Origin: Dyella jiangningensis
Lineage (GTDB): Bacteria; Pseudomonadota; Gammaproteobacteria; Xanthomonadales; Rhodanobacteraceae
Assembly: GCA_000632805.1 (NCBI GenBank)
Contig: CP007444.1
Span: forward strand, 2,406,772 to 2,470,771
Direction: 5' to 3'
DNA: 64,000 nucleotides
Numbering within the stretch: position 1 is the first letter of the stretch; each line of letters begins with the position of its first letter. The position numbers and the translations under genes were made by a program. The notes under the pieces were generated by a model, which worked only from the letters and a program-made list of their open reading frames with translations, was not told the DNA's origin and made no database searches. Positions 1 to 8,938 of the stretch are shown here, one piece after another.

Positions 1-658
1 GTGCCCAGTCAAATTGCGTTGACACATAACGTGCGTAGGCTTCGTCGTGCGCCGCGGGCACCTGTGGGCCGGCGATGAGCGAGGCGCACAGCCATGAAGG
101 TTCCAGCGTGGCCAGCGCGGCGGCGACCTTCACGCCTTGCGCATCGGCCACCCTTTCCTTCTCGTACGGCCAACCCTCGGCCTCGCGGCTGCGAGGCTTG
201 CCCACCGCGAAGTAGTACGTGGCTTCATTGCCCTGAAGCTGGGCCTGGAACTGCGCGCGCACGGCACGAATGCTGTGATCCTTCGCATACCAGCGCAGGG
301 TGACCTGCACATGCGCCGGCACCTCCTCGCCCTTGGCATCGAGAATCCGCACCAGGCTCGCGTCGCGCAGCGCCGAGGGAGGAAACGGAATGCCCACGGA
401 GACGGGTACGTCGGCACCCTCGCCCACGTTGCGGTGGACGACGATGCGTTGCTCGGGCGTGCTGTCAGTCGGCGCAACGGCCGTCACCTGCATTGCCGAT
501 TTCGCGGCGGGCGCCGGCGCAGCGTGTGGATGACGCGGCAGACCCGCGGCAGCAGACGCAACAAGCAGCCATACGAGCAATATCACCAAGGCTTGCCACT
601 GACGCCATCCAGCCCGGGCGCTGCCGGAAAAAAGCGTGCGTGGCCGTACCCGATACAT
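1..658 (-). CDS. Secreted or membrane-anchored protein, possible RIFT-barrel domain (C-terminus beyond window)
   Basis: The frame is open from an ATG at 658 to the left edge, so about 219 N-terminal residues are seen and the rest is missing. The start overlaps the galE stop in a TGATG junction, which indicates translational coupling. Residues about 20-40 form one hydrophobic segment (core LVILLVWLLVASAAAG) after an Arg-rich N-terminus, so the protein is a signal-anchored or exported protein. After an Ala/Pro linker comes a beta-rich stretch containing DVPVSVGIPFP and a later LRWYAKDHSIRAV. This pattern resembles the N-terminal RIFT-barrel domain of PcRGLX/YetA-like proteins; that assignment is from memory of the family and is tentative. 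Its place at the end of the exopolysaccharide operon suggests a role in polymer modification or surface attachment. Confidence 0.6.
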   Translation of the reverse strand, partial: MYRVRPRTLFSGSARAGWRQWQALVILLVWLLVASAAAGLPRHPHAAPAPAAKSAMQVTAVAPTDSTPEQRIVVHRNVGEGADVPVSVGIPFPPSALRDASLVRILDAKGEEVPAHVQVTLRWYAKDHSIRAVRAQFQAQLQGNEATYYFAVGKPRSREAEGWPYEKERVADAQGVKVAAALATLEPSWLCASLIAGPQVPAAHDEAYARYVSTQFDWA

Positions 659-1662
659 CACGCCACCGACGAAAGCGGCATGCGCGTGCTGGCAAGCTTG
701 CGCTCCCACACCAGCGCCGTACGCACGATGAAATCCAGATCATCGTACTGGGGCTGCCAGTCGAGCACCTGCTTGAGGCGATCGCTGCACGCGATGAGCT
801 TGGCCAGGTCACCTTCGCGTCGCGGCAGTTCGACGATATTGAGCGCCTGCCCGCCTACCCGCGCTACCGAATCCAGCACCTCGCGCACGCTGTAACCGTG
901 GCCATAGCCGCAGTTGAGCGTGAGCGATGCGCCGCCCGAGCGCAGATGATCAAGCGCGCGTAGATGTGCCGCGGCCAGGTCGTCGACATGGATATAGTCG
1001 CGGATGCCCGTGCCGTCCGGCGTGTCGTAGTCGGTGCCATAAATCGCGAGGAAATCACGCTTGCCCACGGCATGTTCGCAGGCAGCCTTGATCAGCAAGG
1101 TGGCAGCAGGCGCGGAATGGCCGATGCGCCCCTTGGGATCGCAGCCCGCCACGTTGAAATAGCGCAGGATCACGTGCCGCATGTGGCCGGTGGCGCAATA
1201 GTCCGCCAGCATGGTTTCCGACATCAACTTGGAGGTGCCATACGGATTGACCGGACGCGTCGGCGTGCTCTCGTCCGCCACGCCCTGAGCGGTCAGGCCG
1301 TACACCGCCGCGGTGGACGAAAAGATGAACTTGTCCACGCCCGCTTCCGCGCATGCCGCCAACAAATTGCGCGTATTGCAGGTGTTGTTGCCGTAATACT
1401 TGAGCGGGTCACTCACCGATTCCGGCACCACGGTATGGGCGGCAAAGTGCATGACCGCATCGATGCCGCAGCCGCGCAGCACCGACGACACCAGGCTCTG
1501 GTCACCGACATTGCCGACCACCAGCTCCGCATCCTGCACGGCTTCGCGGTAACCGGTGCTGAGGTTGTCGATCACCACCACCGACTCGCCGCGTGCCACC
1601 AACTGCTGCACGACATGACTCCCTATGTAACCGGCGCCGCCGGTGACGAGTACCTTGCTCAT
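658..1662 (-). CDS. galE: UDP-glucose 4-epimerase
   Basis: A 334-residue extended SDR enzyme that interconverts UDP-glucose and UDP-galactose in the cytoplasm, supplying galactose for polysaccharide. The N-terminal NAD site is TGGAGYIGS (residues 7-15). The catalytic set is a Ser/Thr in FSSTAAVYG (about 114-122) with Tyr141 and Lys145 in NPYGTSKL. Length matches bacterial GalE (about 335-340). Longer upstream starts exist in frame, but the ATG at 1662 gives the canonical MSKVLVTGGAGY N-terminus and follows the upstream hydrolase stop by only 5 bases. It is the seventh gene of the exopolysaccharide operon, so a role in sugar-nucleotide supply for the polymer is likely. Confidence 0.95.
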   Translation of the reverse strand: MSKVLVTGGAGYIGSHVVQQLVARGESVVVIDNLSTGYREAVQDAELVVGNVGDQSLVSSVLRGCGIDAVMHFAAHTVVPESVSDPLKYYGNNTCNTRNLLAACAEAGVDKFIFSSTAAVYGLTAQGVADESTPTRPVNPYGTSKLMSETMLADYCATGHMRHVILRYFNVAGCDPKGRIGHSAPAATLLIKAACEHAVGKRDFLAIYGTDYDTPDGTGIRDYIHVDDLAAAHLRALDHLRSGGASLTLNCGYGHGYSVREVLDSVARVGGQALNIVELPRREGDLAKLIACSDRLKQVLDWQPQYDDLDFIVRTALVWERKLASTRMPLSSVA

Positions 1663-1667
1663 AAGCA

Positions 1668-2486
1668 CTACTCTGGTCGAGTGACGGGAAAGTGGCGTGC
1701 CATCCACTGCGCGACGTGATCGAGCAATCGTCGGCGGTCGCCACTGAGGACGTAGGTGTGATCGGTTTCCTGCAGATAGCTGACGCTGACGCCGGCATGG
1801 TCGGCCAGCCGGCCGAAGCACTCGCGAAACTGCCGGACGTGGTTGAAATAGCGGGACACGCCACCGCTGTAGATGAAGTCCAGCTTGAGCCCGCGGCCCA
1901 GCATGTCGGCGAGCTGACTGCCCACGACCTTGCCCGGCAACGGTTCGACGACAAAGGCGGGCTCCGCCGGCCGAGGGCCCGACGTCGCGCGCGTGCGCGT
2001 TATCCACTGCTTCCATACCGAAGCTTTCATGAGGCGCGGCAGGTAGTGCCGCACGCGCTGCCCGAGCGTGCGATGCCCGTATCCATCGAGGAAGAACGCA
2101 CCGACCACGCGTGGGTCGGCATGCGCCACCGAATGCGCGTTCTGTGCACCCGAGCACAGGCCGAAGAGCACGAACCGCTGGCAACCGGTCTGCTGATGCA
2201 GCAGATCCATGGCTTCGCCGACGTCGGACACTACCTGTTCGGGCCGCGCGAGCAGCTTGCCGCCCGCGCCACTGTCACCGATGGTCGACTGGTCGAACCG
2301 CAATGTCGGATAGCCCAACGCATTGAGGCGACGCGCCAGATCGACATGCAAACGGAACGGGCCGATGCGATAGACCATGCCCGCGTTGAGCAGGACCACG
2401 CCCACGCCATGGTCGAGCACCGGCGGTAAGCCGACGATGCCTACAAGGTGGCGCGCACTGCCGAATCGAAACGCCTGCTCGTGCAT
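1668..2486 (-). CDS. Exosortase A system-associated alpha/beta hydrolase 1
   Basis: A 272-residue alpha/beta hydrolase. The nucleophile elbow is GLCSG with Ser112, and an acidic and a His residue suitable for the triad occur later (for example in the ETDHTYVLSG stretch near the C-terminus). It matches the 'hydrolase 1' protein that accompanies exosortase/PEP-CTERM exopolysaccharide loci; the substrate of that family is unknown. The ATG at 2486 was chosen because it overlaps the stop of hydrolase 2 (TGATG) and gives the usual family N-terminus; a longer in-frame extension upstream is antisense-like and poor in conserved features. The pair of hydrolases is a marker of an XrtA-type locus even though the exosortase gene itself is not in this window. 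Confidence 0.85.
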   Translation of the reverse strand: MHEQAFRFGSARHLVGIVGLPPVLDHGVGVVLLNAGMVYRIGPFRLHVDLARRLNALGYPTLRFDQSTIGDSGAGGKLLARPEQVVSDVGEAMDLLHQQTGCQRFVLFGLCSGAQNAHSVAHADPRVVGAFFLDGYGHRTLGQRVRHYLPRLMKASVWKQWITRTRATSGPRPAEPAFVVEPLPGKVVGSQLADMLGRGLKLDFIYSGGVSRYFNHVRQFRECFGRLADHAGVSVSYLQETDHTYVLSGDRRRLLDHVAQWMARHFPVTRPE

Positions 2487-3259
2487 CAGGCCATCTCCCG
2501 CAGGCGACGCTTGGCTGCATCGATCAGCGGATGCGACAGAATCGCCATCTCCAGCCGGTCGATATCCTCCCAATGCGGAGTCACATCGACCGGTTCGAGG
2601 GGCCTTCCCTGCCACGTGACGTGCCGCGATATCGCGTCTTCCCCCTTCGACATCAGCCACGCCGCGCGAGAGCCGGGCGCGGGCAAGGCGACGCGTGCGA
2701 TCTCCGCGCGCAGCCGGTCGGTGGTCTCGAAGCCTTGCCACTCCATGCGTACGTCCAGATCCGGCCGGGCCCGATCGAAACGGTTGAGGTCGACCTTGAG
2801 CGCGTCCTGCATCTGATCGAGTTCGCGAACCAGTGCAGCGCCATCGGCAATGGCATCCCAGGCGACAACACCCGCAAGCACGGCTTCGGTCGCTTCAAGG
2901 GCGGCATTGGCACCCAACCGCGTGCCGAAGGCGAGGATGCGCTGTGCACCACTGCGCGCCCGCAATTCGGTGGCGGCTGTCGCCACGTCGGCCAGGCAGC
3001 GCGTCCAAGTAACGTCGCGGCTGCCACCGGCGGAATCCCCGGTACCGTAGTAGTCGAAGCGAAGCACCGGAAAACTGCTTTCCGCCAAACCATGCGCGAG
3101 CTGTCGATACAACCGATGACAACGGATCTGCTCGGCACCCAGCGGCGGGCACAGCAGCACGGCCGTACCCCCCAATGCGGGCGCCGGGTGATAGAAGCCG
3201 AACAGCTCCCTTCCGGGGCCAAAATAGAACGGCAGGTCGGCTTCGATGCGCGCTTTCAT
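2486..3259 (-). CDS. Exosortase A system-associated alpha/beta hydrolase 2 (no Ser nucleophile)
   Basis: A 257-residue protein with an alpha/beta-hydrolase fold, including the oxyanion-type LLCPPLGAEQ segment and FDYYGTGDSAG. At the position of the GxSxG elbow it has GTRLG, with Arg114 in place of the nucleophilic Ser. This Arg form is, as I recall, common in the 'hydrolase 2' family of exosortase loci, so the protein may be a non-catalytic partner or use another chemistry. The ATG at 3259 overlaps the stop of the outer-membrane protein gene (ATGA). It lies directly before hydrolase 1, with which it forms a coupled pair. Confidence 0.85.
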   Translation of the reverse strand: MKARIEADLPFYFGPGRELFGFYHPAPALGGTAVLLCPPLGAEQIRCHRLYRQLAHGLAESSFPVLRFDYYGTGDSAGGSRDVTWTRCLADVATAATELRARSGAQRILAFGTRLGANAALEATEAVLAGVVAWDAIADGAALVRELDQMQDALKVDLNRFDRARPDLDVRMEWQGFETTDRLRAEIARVALPAPGSRAAWLMSKGEDAISRHVTWQGRPLEPVDVTPHWEDIDRLEMAILSHPLIDAAKRRLREMA

Positions 3260-4599
3260 CGGTGATACACCACCGACAGCATGTATTCGTTCTCGTGGTA
3301 GCTCTGCCCGGCCACCGTGCTGTGGCGGATCTGCCGCGTATAGGACGCGCGCCAGCTCCACTTGTCAGTGAGCTGATGGCTCAAAGCCGCACCAAAGCGG
3401 TAATCCTTATCGGTGCGGTCGATACTGTGGTAATCGGTATGGTCGACATTGAGGAACGTCGACAGCAGCAACGTGGGCCTCAGCTTGTAGTCGAGGCTGA
3501 AGGCGCCGTTGCGTTCCGTCTGGTCGAACGTCGGGTTGTTGACATAGGAAAGCTTGCGGTAAAGCGGCGCGACGGTCAGGGTCAGCCGTTCGATGTGATA
3601 GCTGTAGGTCGCCTGTACGCTCTGGTCCAGGTAGACCTGCGGGTCGATGACCATCGAGCCGGTATTGATGCCGCGCGTCGGATCATTGATCAGGTCCAGC
3701 GGGTTCGCCGGCACATTGGTCATGCTGTCGACGATCTTCTGGCCCGGCTGCAGCAGCATGTCCTGCGCCGCGTCCGAATACTCGTAGACGCCCATCAGGC
3801 TGAAACTGTTGCTGAGGCTCGGCCGCCAGCCCAGCGTGACGCGTGCCATGGGCTTGGACGCGCTCGGCGCATTGTTGAAGTCGATGTAGGTCCAACCCAG
3901 CAGCGCGTCCACGTCGAAGTCGCGCAGCGTGCGCACGTAATGCCCGTACAGCGAATTGCGCGTGTAATCGGGGCCGCTGCTGTTGTTGCGGAAATCGACC
4001 CGCTGCGATTCCGCGTTCAGCGATACCTGCGTGGTCGGACTCACGTCGCGGATCACGCGGAAGGCGCCCAGGCCGCGGGATGAATCGAAGTCATCGACCT
4101 TGGAGGCATAGCTGTTGAAGTACTTCACCTCCGCCTGGCCGCGCGTCGCCTCGTTGAAGTTGAAATGCAGCACCGGGCCCAAGGCCAGCACGTTGGTCTG
4201 CTGCTGGTTGTCCGGTGCGTTGCTGGCCAGCGTATCCACCGGCTGGATACCCGCGTCATCCTCAATGGTGAAATCCAGCCGCTGCGGCATGATCGACCAG
4301 TTGGCCTGACCGGTGAGCGTCGTGCGTGTCTGGCTGTCGTACTGGCTGTTGGTGTAATCGAGGTATTCCAGCGTGCCGACAACATTGGCCTGGAAGCTGG
4401 AGCCAAGCTCCTGATAGGCAAAGTTGACGCCGGGGATGATGATGTTGGTGCTGGCCGGGTTGCTGGTGGTCAACGCGATGTTGTCGCTGTGCTCGATGCT
4501 GCCGAACAAGGCGTAGCCGAACGTTCCCGCAAAGGACACGCCGGGCACGGCAACGAGCGCGAGCATGGTGGCGCGAGCGAGCTTGCTGTAAGCCGGCAT
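3256..4599 (-). CDS. Outer-membrane beta-barrel protein of the exopolysaccharide locus
   Basis: A 447-residue protein with a signal peptide (MPAYSKLARATMLALVAVPG, cleavage near VSFAG), followed by alternating aromatic/polar strands throughout and ending MLSVVYHR. It contains many beta-hairpin-like stretches such as SFSLMGVYEYSD and WRASYTRQIR. This pattern is that of the outer-membrane protein family associated with PEP-CTERM/exosortase loci (TIGR03016-like or BBP2-like). It probably forms part of the outer-membrane secretion path for the polysaccharide or a surface adhesin; the exact role is unknown. The start at 4599 was chosen over longer frames because only it provides a signal peptide. 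It lies 67 bases after the kinase-like gene. Confidence 0.8.
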   Translation of the reverse strand: MPAYSKLARATMLALVAVPGVSFAGTFGYALFGSIEHSDNIALTTSNPASTNIIIPGVNFAYQELGSSFQANVVGTLEYLDYTNSQYDSQTRTTLTGQANWSIMPQRLDFTIEDDAGIQPVDTLASNAPDNQQQTNVLALGPVLHFNFNEATRGQAEVKYFNSYASKVDDFDSSRGLGAFRVIRDVSPTTQVSLNAESQRVDFRNNSSGPDYTRNSLYGHYVRTLRDFDVDALLGWTYIDFNNAPSASKPMARVTLGWRPSLSNSFSLMGVYEYSDAAQDMLLQPGQKIVDSMTNVPANPLDLINDPTRGINTGSMVIDPQVYLDQSVQATYSYHIERLTLTVAPLYRKLSYVNNPTFDQTERNGAFSLDYKLRPTLLLSTFLNVDHTDYHSIDRTDKDYRFGAALSHQLTDKWSWRASYTRQIRHSTVAGQSYHENEYMLSVVYHR

Positions 4600-4666
4600 G
4601 TACTGTCCTCTGACCCTGGTCCCCAATGACGCCTGGCCCGCGGCCCGGCGCGCCTTCCCTACATTC

Positions 4667-5440
4667 CTACTGCGCCTGGTTGAACACCACGCCTGCCAGC
4701 TTGCTCGGCTCGAAATGTGTGAGGGCCTGGGTGATCGCCCCCGGCGTGTCCTTGCCATACCCCGCGACCACCACCACGAAATCAGCAAGGTCCGCGAGAA
4801 TCCGCGCGTCCGGCGCGCCCTTGATCGCGGGACCATCGAGAAACAGATAACGATCCGCGTAACGCGAGCGCAGTGAATCGATCACCGTGCGCATGCGGAA
4901 CGACGTGAAGTACTCGCTCCCGCTTTCGCGTGCGCTTCCGGCGGGAATCAGCCGCAGGTGCGGCACGCCGGTGTGGTAGAGAATCGTCTCCACGCCGATC
5001 GCGAGATGATCCATCAGGTCGGTCAGCCCGCCGCGCGTCGCTTCGATGCCCATGGCCTTGTGCTGGCTCGGATAGCGCACGTTGCAATCGATGAGCAGGC
5101 TGGTCTTCGCGTCGTCGAAGGCAAAAGCCGCCGCGAGGTTGCGGGCCACGAAACTGCCGCCCGAGCGCGGACTCACCGCCACCACCAGCGTCACGAAATT
5201 CTGTTGCCCGGCCATCGCGAGCAGCCGCGTGCGAATCTCGCGGAACGCGTCCGCCTGCGGGCGAACGGATTCTTCGCGATGGATCATGCGGCGTTGTTCG
5301 AGTTGCACCGGCGCCAGGGCGCCGCCATGCTCGTGCATGCGGGCGATGGACTGGCTCGACGACTTGCGCATTTCCAGGCTGTGTGCCGCTGCCTCGAGCA
5401 CTTCGCTGATGCCTGACATCTTCTCGTTTTCAATGTTCAT
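4667..5440 (-). CDS. CpsD/CapB-like ATPase of exopolysaccharide locus, degenerate Walker A
   Basis: A 257-residue protein related to the cytoplasmic BY-kinase/ParA-like ATPases paired with chain-length regulators. The Walker A' segment LLIDCNVRYPSQH and the distal FLDGPAIKGAPDARIL segment are recognisable. The expected P-loop (GxGKS in relatives) reads SPRSGGSFVARNLA, so the catalytic Lys is absent, and there is no Tyr-rich C-terminal tail. It may bind nucleotide poorly and act as a scaffold for the Wzz-like partner. An ATG at 5446 overlaps the upstream stop (ATGA); the ATG at 5440 is preferred because AAGGG lies six bases before it. No frameshift is apparent. Confidence 0.8.
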   Translation of the reverse strand: MNIENEKMSGISEVLEAAAHSLEMRKSSSQSIARMHEHGGALAPVQLEQRRMIHREESVRPQADAFREIRTRLLAMAGQQNFVTLVVAVSPRSGGSFVARNLAAAFAFDDAKTSLLIDCNVRYPSQHKAMGIEATRGGLTDLMDHLAIGVETILYHTGVPHLRLIPAGSARESGSEYFTSFRMRTVIDSLRSRYADRYLFLDGPAIKGAPDARILADLADFVVVVAGYGKDTPGAITQALTHFEPSKLAGVVFNQAQ

Positions 5441-5442
5441 GG

Positions 5443-6987
5443 TCATCCCTTCAGCCGTATCCATACGGCGACCAGATAGACGACAGCCACGCCAAGCACG
5501 ATCAGCGTCACGATCATGTTGCGCATGTGGTCGCGCCGACGGTCCCGTGGCGTCGGATAGAACGGAATCGTCGCCAGCACCGGCACCCCGATGGCGTGCT
5601 CGATCTGCCAGGTCGAACGCACGCGCGGATCGAACCACACCAGGGCAATCAGCAGGCCCAGCGGTATGGCGATGGACAACGCGATACCCGCGAGGCCGAA
5701 ATGCATGAAGCGCAGGCCGGAGGGCGTCAGCGGCATCACCGCGGGATTCTGGATCAGGAAGTTGAGGCCGCGCTGCTCGGCGTCGAGGTTCATCGACACG
5801 CGCGCGTTCTCGCGACGCTTCAACAAATCCTGGTAGACGTCGCGATTCACGTTGTAATCGCGCGTCAGTTCGGCAGTGACATTTTCCGAGTTGGCAATCC
5901 GCGTGCTGCGCTGCAGTTCCGACTGCAACATGGATTCGCTCGCGCTCATGCGGGCCGCGGCGGCGGCCGTGGATGCGCGCGTCGAGGCCAGCTGCGTCTT
6001 GATCTGCTGATACGCCGGGTTGAACGTCACGCTGCTGTCCAGCGCGGTTGGCGTCCCGGCCATCCGTGCTGCCTGCTGGTGCTGCTCGGCGGAGCTCAGC
6101 TGGCGCTTGAGATCGTCCATCTGATGACGGATGCGCACCACGTCCGGGTACGAGTCGGTATAGGTCAGCAGCAGTTTGCTCAGCTGTGCCTGCAACTCGC
6201 CCAGTTGCGCGCGCAAGGCACCGTCGGCGGTCTGCACGGTGTTCACCTCGGACTCGCCATTGAGCTGCGAGGCCAGCGACGCTTCCTGCGAGCGCCGTTC
6301 CATCAGGTCCATTCGCGACGACTCGATCTGCGTGCGCAGCTGGCTGATGCGCGCGGCCGTGTCGGCTTCGCTGCCAGGACGCGCATCGGCGTTCGCATCG
6401 CGATAGGCCTTCAGCTTGTCTTCGGCATCCGTGAGCTTCTTGCGGTATGCCTCGACCTGGCTGTTGATGAACTCGTACGCGTCCCTGCTCTCGCGCTGCT
6501 TTGAAGCCAGGCTCTCGCTGATGAAGAGCTGCGCAAACGCGCGCGTGACCTCGTACGTGCGGCGTGCGTTGTTGTCGTTGTAGGTGATGGTGATCAGGTT
6601 GTCGCGGGCGATCTGCACCAGCGTGCGCGACTTGATGCCCTCGATGATGCGGTCCTGTTCCACCGGCGAGGGATGTGTGGCCGTCCAGCCACCCACCTCG
6701 AGGATCTTGGTCATCACCTTGTGGCTGAAGATGACGTCACGCGCCATGTTCGCCCGGTTCTTGTTGCCGGTCGGCGCGGCGGCGCCCTCCATCAACGGCG
6801 TGATGATGGTGCTCTCCTGCGCGAGAATCGTCGTTGAAGCGACGTACTTGCGCGGCCACGCCATGCCCACGGCCAACGCGATCAACGCGATCACCGCAAA
6901 GCCCACTCCAAGCGTCAGGCGGCGGTGGCGCGCTTCATTCAACAATGACGGCACGAGGCTCGTCATGGGCCTGAGTTCTCCACTCAT
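5443..6987 (-). CDS. Exopolysaccharide chain-length determinant (XrtA-type, Wzz family)
   Basis: A 514-residue inner-membrane polysaccharide co-polymerase. It has a transmembrane helix at about 25-45, a long periplasmic region with predicted coiled coil (about 165-330, rich in Leu/Gln/Ala/Glu), a second transmembrane helix near 430-450 and an extra C-terminal hydrophobic helix (core MIVTLIVLGVAVVYLVAV). The Wzz-like N-terminal domain includes YVASTTILAQ. This architecture matches the chain-length family of exosortase-linked loci. A strong Shine-Dalgarno AGGGAGGAG sits upstream of the ATG at 6987. The gene lies between the export lipoprotein and the kinase-like ATPase, its expected cytoplasmic partner. 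Confidence 0.9.
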   Translation of the reverse strand: MSGELRPMTSLVPSLLNEARHRRLTLGVGFAVIALIALAVGMAWPRKYVASTTILAQESTIITPLMEGAAAPTGNKNRANMARDVIFSHKVMTKILEVGGWTATHPSPVEQDRIIEGIKSRTLVQIARDNLITITYNDNNARRTYEVTRAFAQLFISESLASKQRESRDAYEFINSQVEAYRKKLTDAEDKLKAYRDANADARPGSEADTAARISQLRTQIESSRMDLMERRSQEASLASQLNGESEVNTVQTADGALRAQLGELQAQLSKLLLTYTDSYPDVVRIRHQMDDLKRQLSSAEQHQQAARMAGTPTALDSSVTFNPAYQQIKTQLASTRASTAAAAARMSASESMLQSELQRSTRIANSENVTAELTRDYNVNRDVYQDLLKRRENARVSMNLDAEQRGLNFLIQNPAVMPLTPSGLRFMHFGLAGIALSIAIPLGLLIALVWFDPRVRSTWQIEHAIGVPVLATIPFYPTPRDRRRDHMRNMIVTLIVLGVAVVYLVAVWIRLKG

Positions 6988-7024
6988 GGCTACTCCTCCC
7001 TATCCTTTTTCCCCTGGCGCGGCG

Positions 7025-7648
7025 TCAGAACGCCCGCATCGGCACCGTGACCACGTCTCCCGGTTGCACCGGATAATTGGTGGCGAGATCGCCCTGCTGC
7101 AGCACCTTGTCCAGACGTATGGCGTACGGCGTCGTCACTCCGTTGGCGCTTTCGCGGAACAACTCGGTGCGATCCGGCGCAGCGAACTCGGTCGTTCCGC
7201 CTGCGGCGAGCACGGCATCGAGCACCGTCATGCCCTGGCGATATGGCAGCGAAACCGGCGTGCGCACGGCGCCCGTTACACGTACGCGCGAAAGGTATTC
7301 ATGGCTGCGAAGCGCAGTCAGGATCACGGCCACCTGCGGGTCACGCACGTAGGACTGCAGCTTGTCCTTGATCTCTGCGGACACTTCTTCAGGCGTCTTG
7401 CCGCCAGCCATCACGTCGCCGATCAACGGGACGGTGATCTTGCCGTCCGGCCGGACGGGCACGCTGACGCTGAGGTCGGGGTTTTGCCACACCGTGATCT
7501 GCAACTGATCGTCGACACCGATCCGATAGGTGCCGACCGCCTGCGCCTGCGGGTCGATCTTCGGCGCTTCGGTCGAACCGCGTCCGGTGGCACAGGCCGC
7601 CAAGGTGGCGGTAACGCACAGCACAAGCAACAAGCGTAGACATGTCAT
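7025..7648 (-). CDS. Polysaccharide export lipoprotein (Wza-like, XrtA-type)
   Basis: A 207-residue outer-membrane lipoprotein that would form the exit pore for the exopolysaccharide. The signal peptide ends in a lipobox LAAC with the lipidated Cys19. The polysaccharide-export domain follows at about 40-120 (YRIGVDDQLQITVWQNPDL), and an SLBB-type domain at about 122-200 ends VQPGDVVTVP. The short length is typical of the exosortase-associated form, not of full-length Wza. An AGGGGG stretch precedes the ATG. It is the first gene of the minus-strand operon, with 37 bases before the chain-length gene, and the promoter should lie in 7649-7740. Confidence 0.92.
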   Translation of the reverse strand: MTCLRLLLVLCVTATLAACATGRGSTEAPKIDPQAQAVGTYRIGVDDQLQITVWQNPDLSVSVPVRPDGKITVPLIGDVMAGGKTPEEVSAEIKDKLQSYVRDPQVAVILTALRSHEYLSRVRVTGAVRTPVSLPYRQGMTVLDAVLAAGGTTEFAAPDRTELFRESANGVTTPYAIRLDKVLQQGDLATNYPVQPGDVVTVPMRAF

Positions 7649-8003
7649 GGCGGGGCCCCCTGCGCATACAAAATGTGAACTGCGTCACTGTCGAGTATAT
7701 CCACGGCCCAGGAAAACTTGACAAAGCCATTCGTTCTATGTCTTGACGCACATGGATTCCAGTAAAAAGCCGCTGCGCTCTCGACGTGGCGTACATGGCG
7801 AGGTCGGCAATACTGCGACCGCGACACTCCTCCTCTCCGCCTGCGTGAATCCATCCACCACAAGACAGCGCCGGGTTTAGGCCGTTTGGCCGATGAAACC
7901 GTGCGCGGGCCCGGCGCCCGGCGCGAAAACCGGACAAGACTCCTGCTTACGGTTGATGCGATACGCCACGGCGGCCACTGCACCCACGCGGTAAGGAATT
8001 GCG
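7649..8003. other. Divergent intergenic region between exopolysaccharide operon and SDR gene
   Basis: These 355 bases separate two divergent genes. Besides the promoter candidate at 7694-7724 I see a TTGACA on the plus strand at 7719-7724, overlapping the minus-strand box, with no good -10 partner. No RNA gene or small reading frame with a ribosome site is convincing. Confidence 0.5.
7694..7724 (-). promoter_or_regulatory. Putative promoter of exopolysaccharide operon
   Basis: On the minus strand TTGTCA (7719-7724) and TATACT (7694-7699) resemble -35 and -10 boxes, separated by 19 bases, which is longer than the optimum. They sit 46-76 bases upstream of the export lipoprotein start. The match is by eye and moderate. 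Confidence 0.35.
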
Positions 8004-8804
8004 ATGCCCAAGACACCCGCCGTCACCAGGCACGACCCTATGCCGCTGAAAGACAAGACCGTCCTCATCACTGGCGGCGCCCAGGGCATAGGTCGCGGCA
8101 TTGCACAGGCCGTGCTCGGCGCCGGTGGCCGCGTCTGCATAGGCGATCTGGACGCGGAAGCAGGCAAGGCGTGCCTCGCGGAATGGCAGGTCGGACCCAG
8201 TGCTCATTTCGCGGTGCTCGACGTCGCCCGCGAAGCCAGCGTCCGGCGCTGGATGACAGCCGCGATGAAACGCTTCGGCCGCATCGATGGGCTCGTCAAC
8301 AATGCCGGCATCGCCAACCCGCACGCTGCGCCGCTGGCCGAATTGTCACTGGCCGATTGGAACCGTTACCTGTCCACCAACCTCACCGGCGCGTTTCTCT
8401 GCAGCAAGCATGCCCTGCCCGAACTGCAGAAACGCCACGGCGCCATCGTGAACATCGCTTCCACGCGCGCATTGCAATCGGAACCGGACACCGAAGCCTA
8501 TGCCGCGAGCAAGGGCGGACTGGTCGCCTTTACCCATGCGCTCGCGGTCAGTGCCGGCCCGGGCGTGCGCGTCAACGCGATTCTTCCTGGCTGGATCGCC
8601 ACGGATGACTGGCGCAAGCCCGAGCTGCGTGCCGCCCCCAAGCTCAGTCGCCGCGACCACGCACAGCATCCGGCCGGGCGCGCCGGCACACCGGAAGACA
8701 TCGGGGGTTTGGCCGTCTATCTGCTTTCCTCGCCATCGAGCTTCATCACCGGCCAGTCCTTCGTCGTGGACGGTGGCATGACCATCAAGATGCAATACGC
8801 CTGA
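8004..8804 (+). CDS. SDR family oxidoreductase
   Basis: A 266-residue classical short-chain dehydrogenase/reductase. It shows the NAD(P) motif TGGAQGIGRG (about 23-32), the NNAG motif (99-102) and the catalytic Ser153-Tyr166-Lys170 set within YAASKGG. The C-terminal GQSFVVDGGMTIK is the usual family ending. The substrate cannot be read from sequence; relatives act on sugars, alcohols or acyl chains. AAGGA lies seven bases before the ATG. It is transcribed away from the exopolysaccharide operon and stands alone. Confidence 0.88.
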   Translation: MPKTPAVTRHDPMPLKDKTVLITGGAQGIGRGIAQAVLGAGGRVCIGDLDAEAGKACLAEWQVGPSAHFAVLDVAREASVRRWMTAAMKRFGRIDGLVNNAGIANPHAAPLAELSLADWNRYLSTNLTGAFLCSKHALPELQKRHGAIVNIASTRALQSEPDTEAYAASKGGLVAFTHALAVSAGPGVRVNAILPGWIATDDWRKPELRAAPKLSRRDHAQHPAGRAGTPEDIGGLAVYLLSSPSSFITGQSFVVDGGMTIKMQYA

Positions 8805-8938
8805 GCGCGGGCACGCGACATGCGCTTCGCCAAGCGCCGGTTTCATCGTCTCGTGATGCATTTCGTTGCGCTTTCCATGACGCCGCTTGCACGGTCGCCA
8901 TGGCCCCATGATTCGACCGTCGCGGGCCCAGGCAGGTC

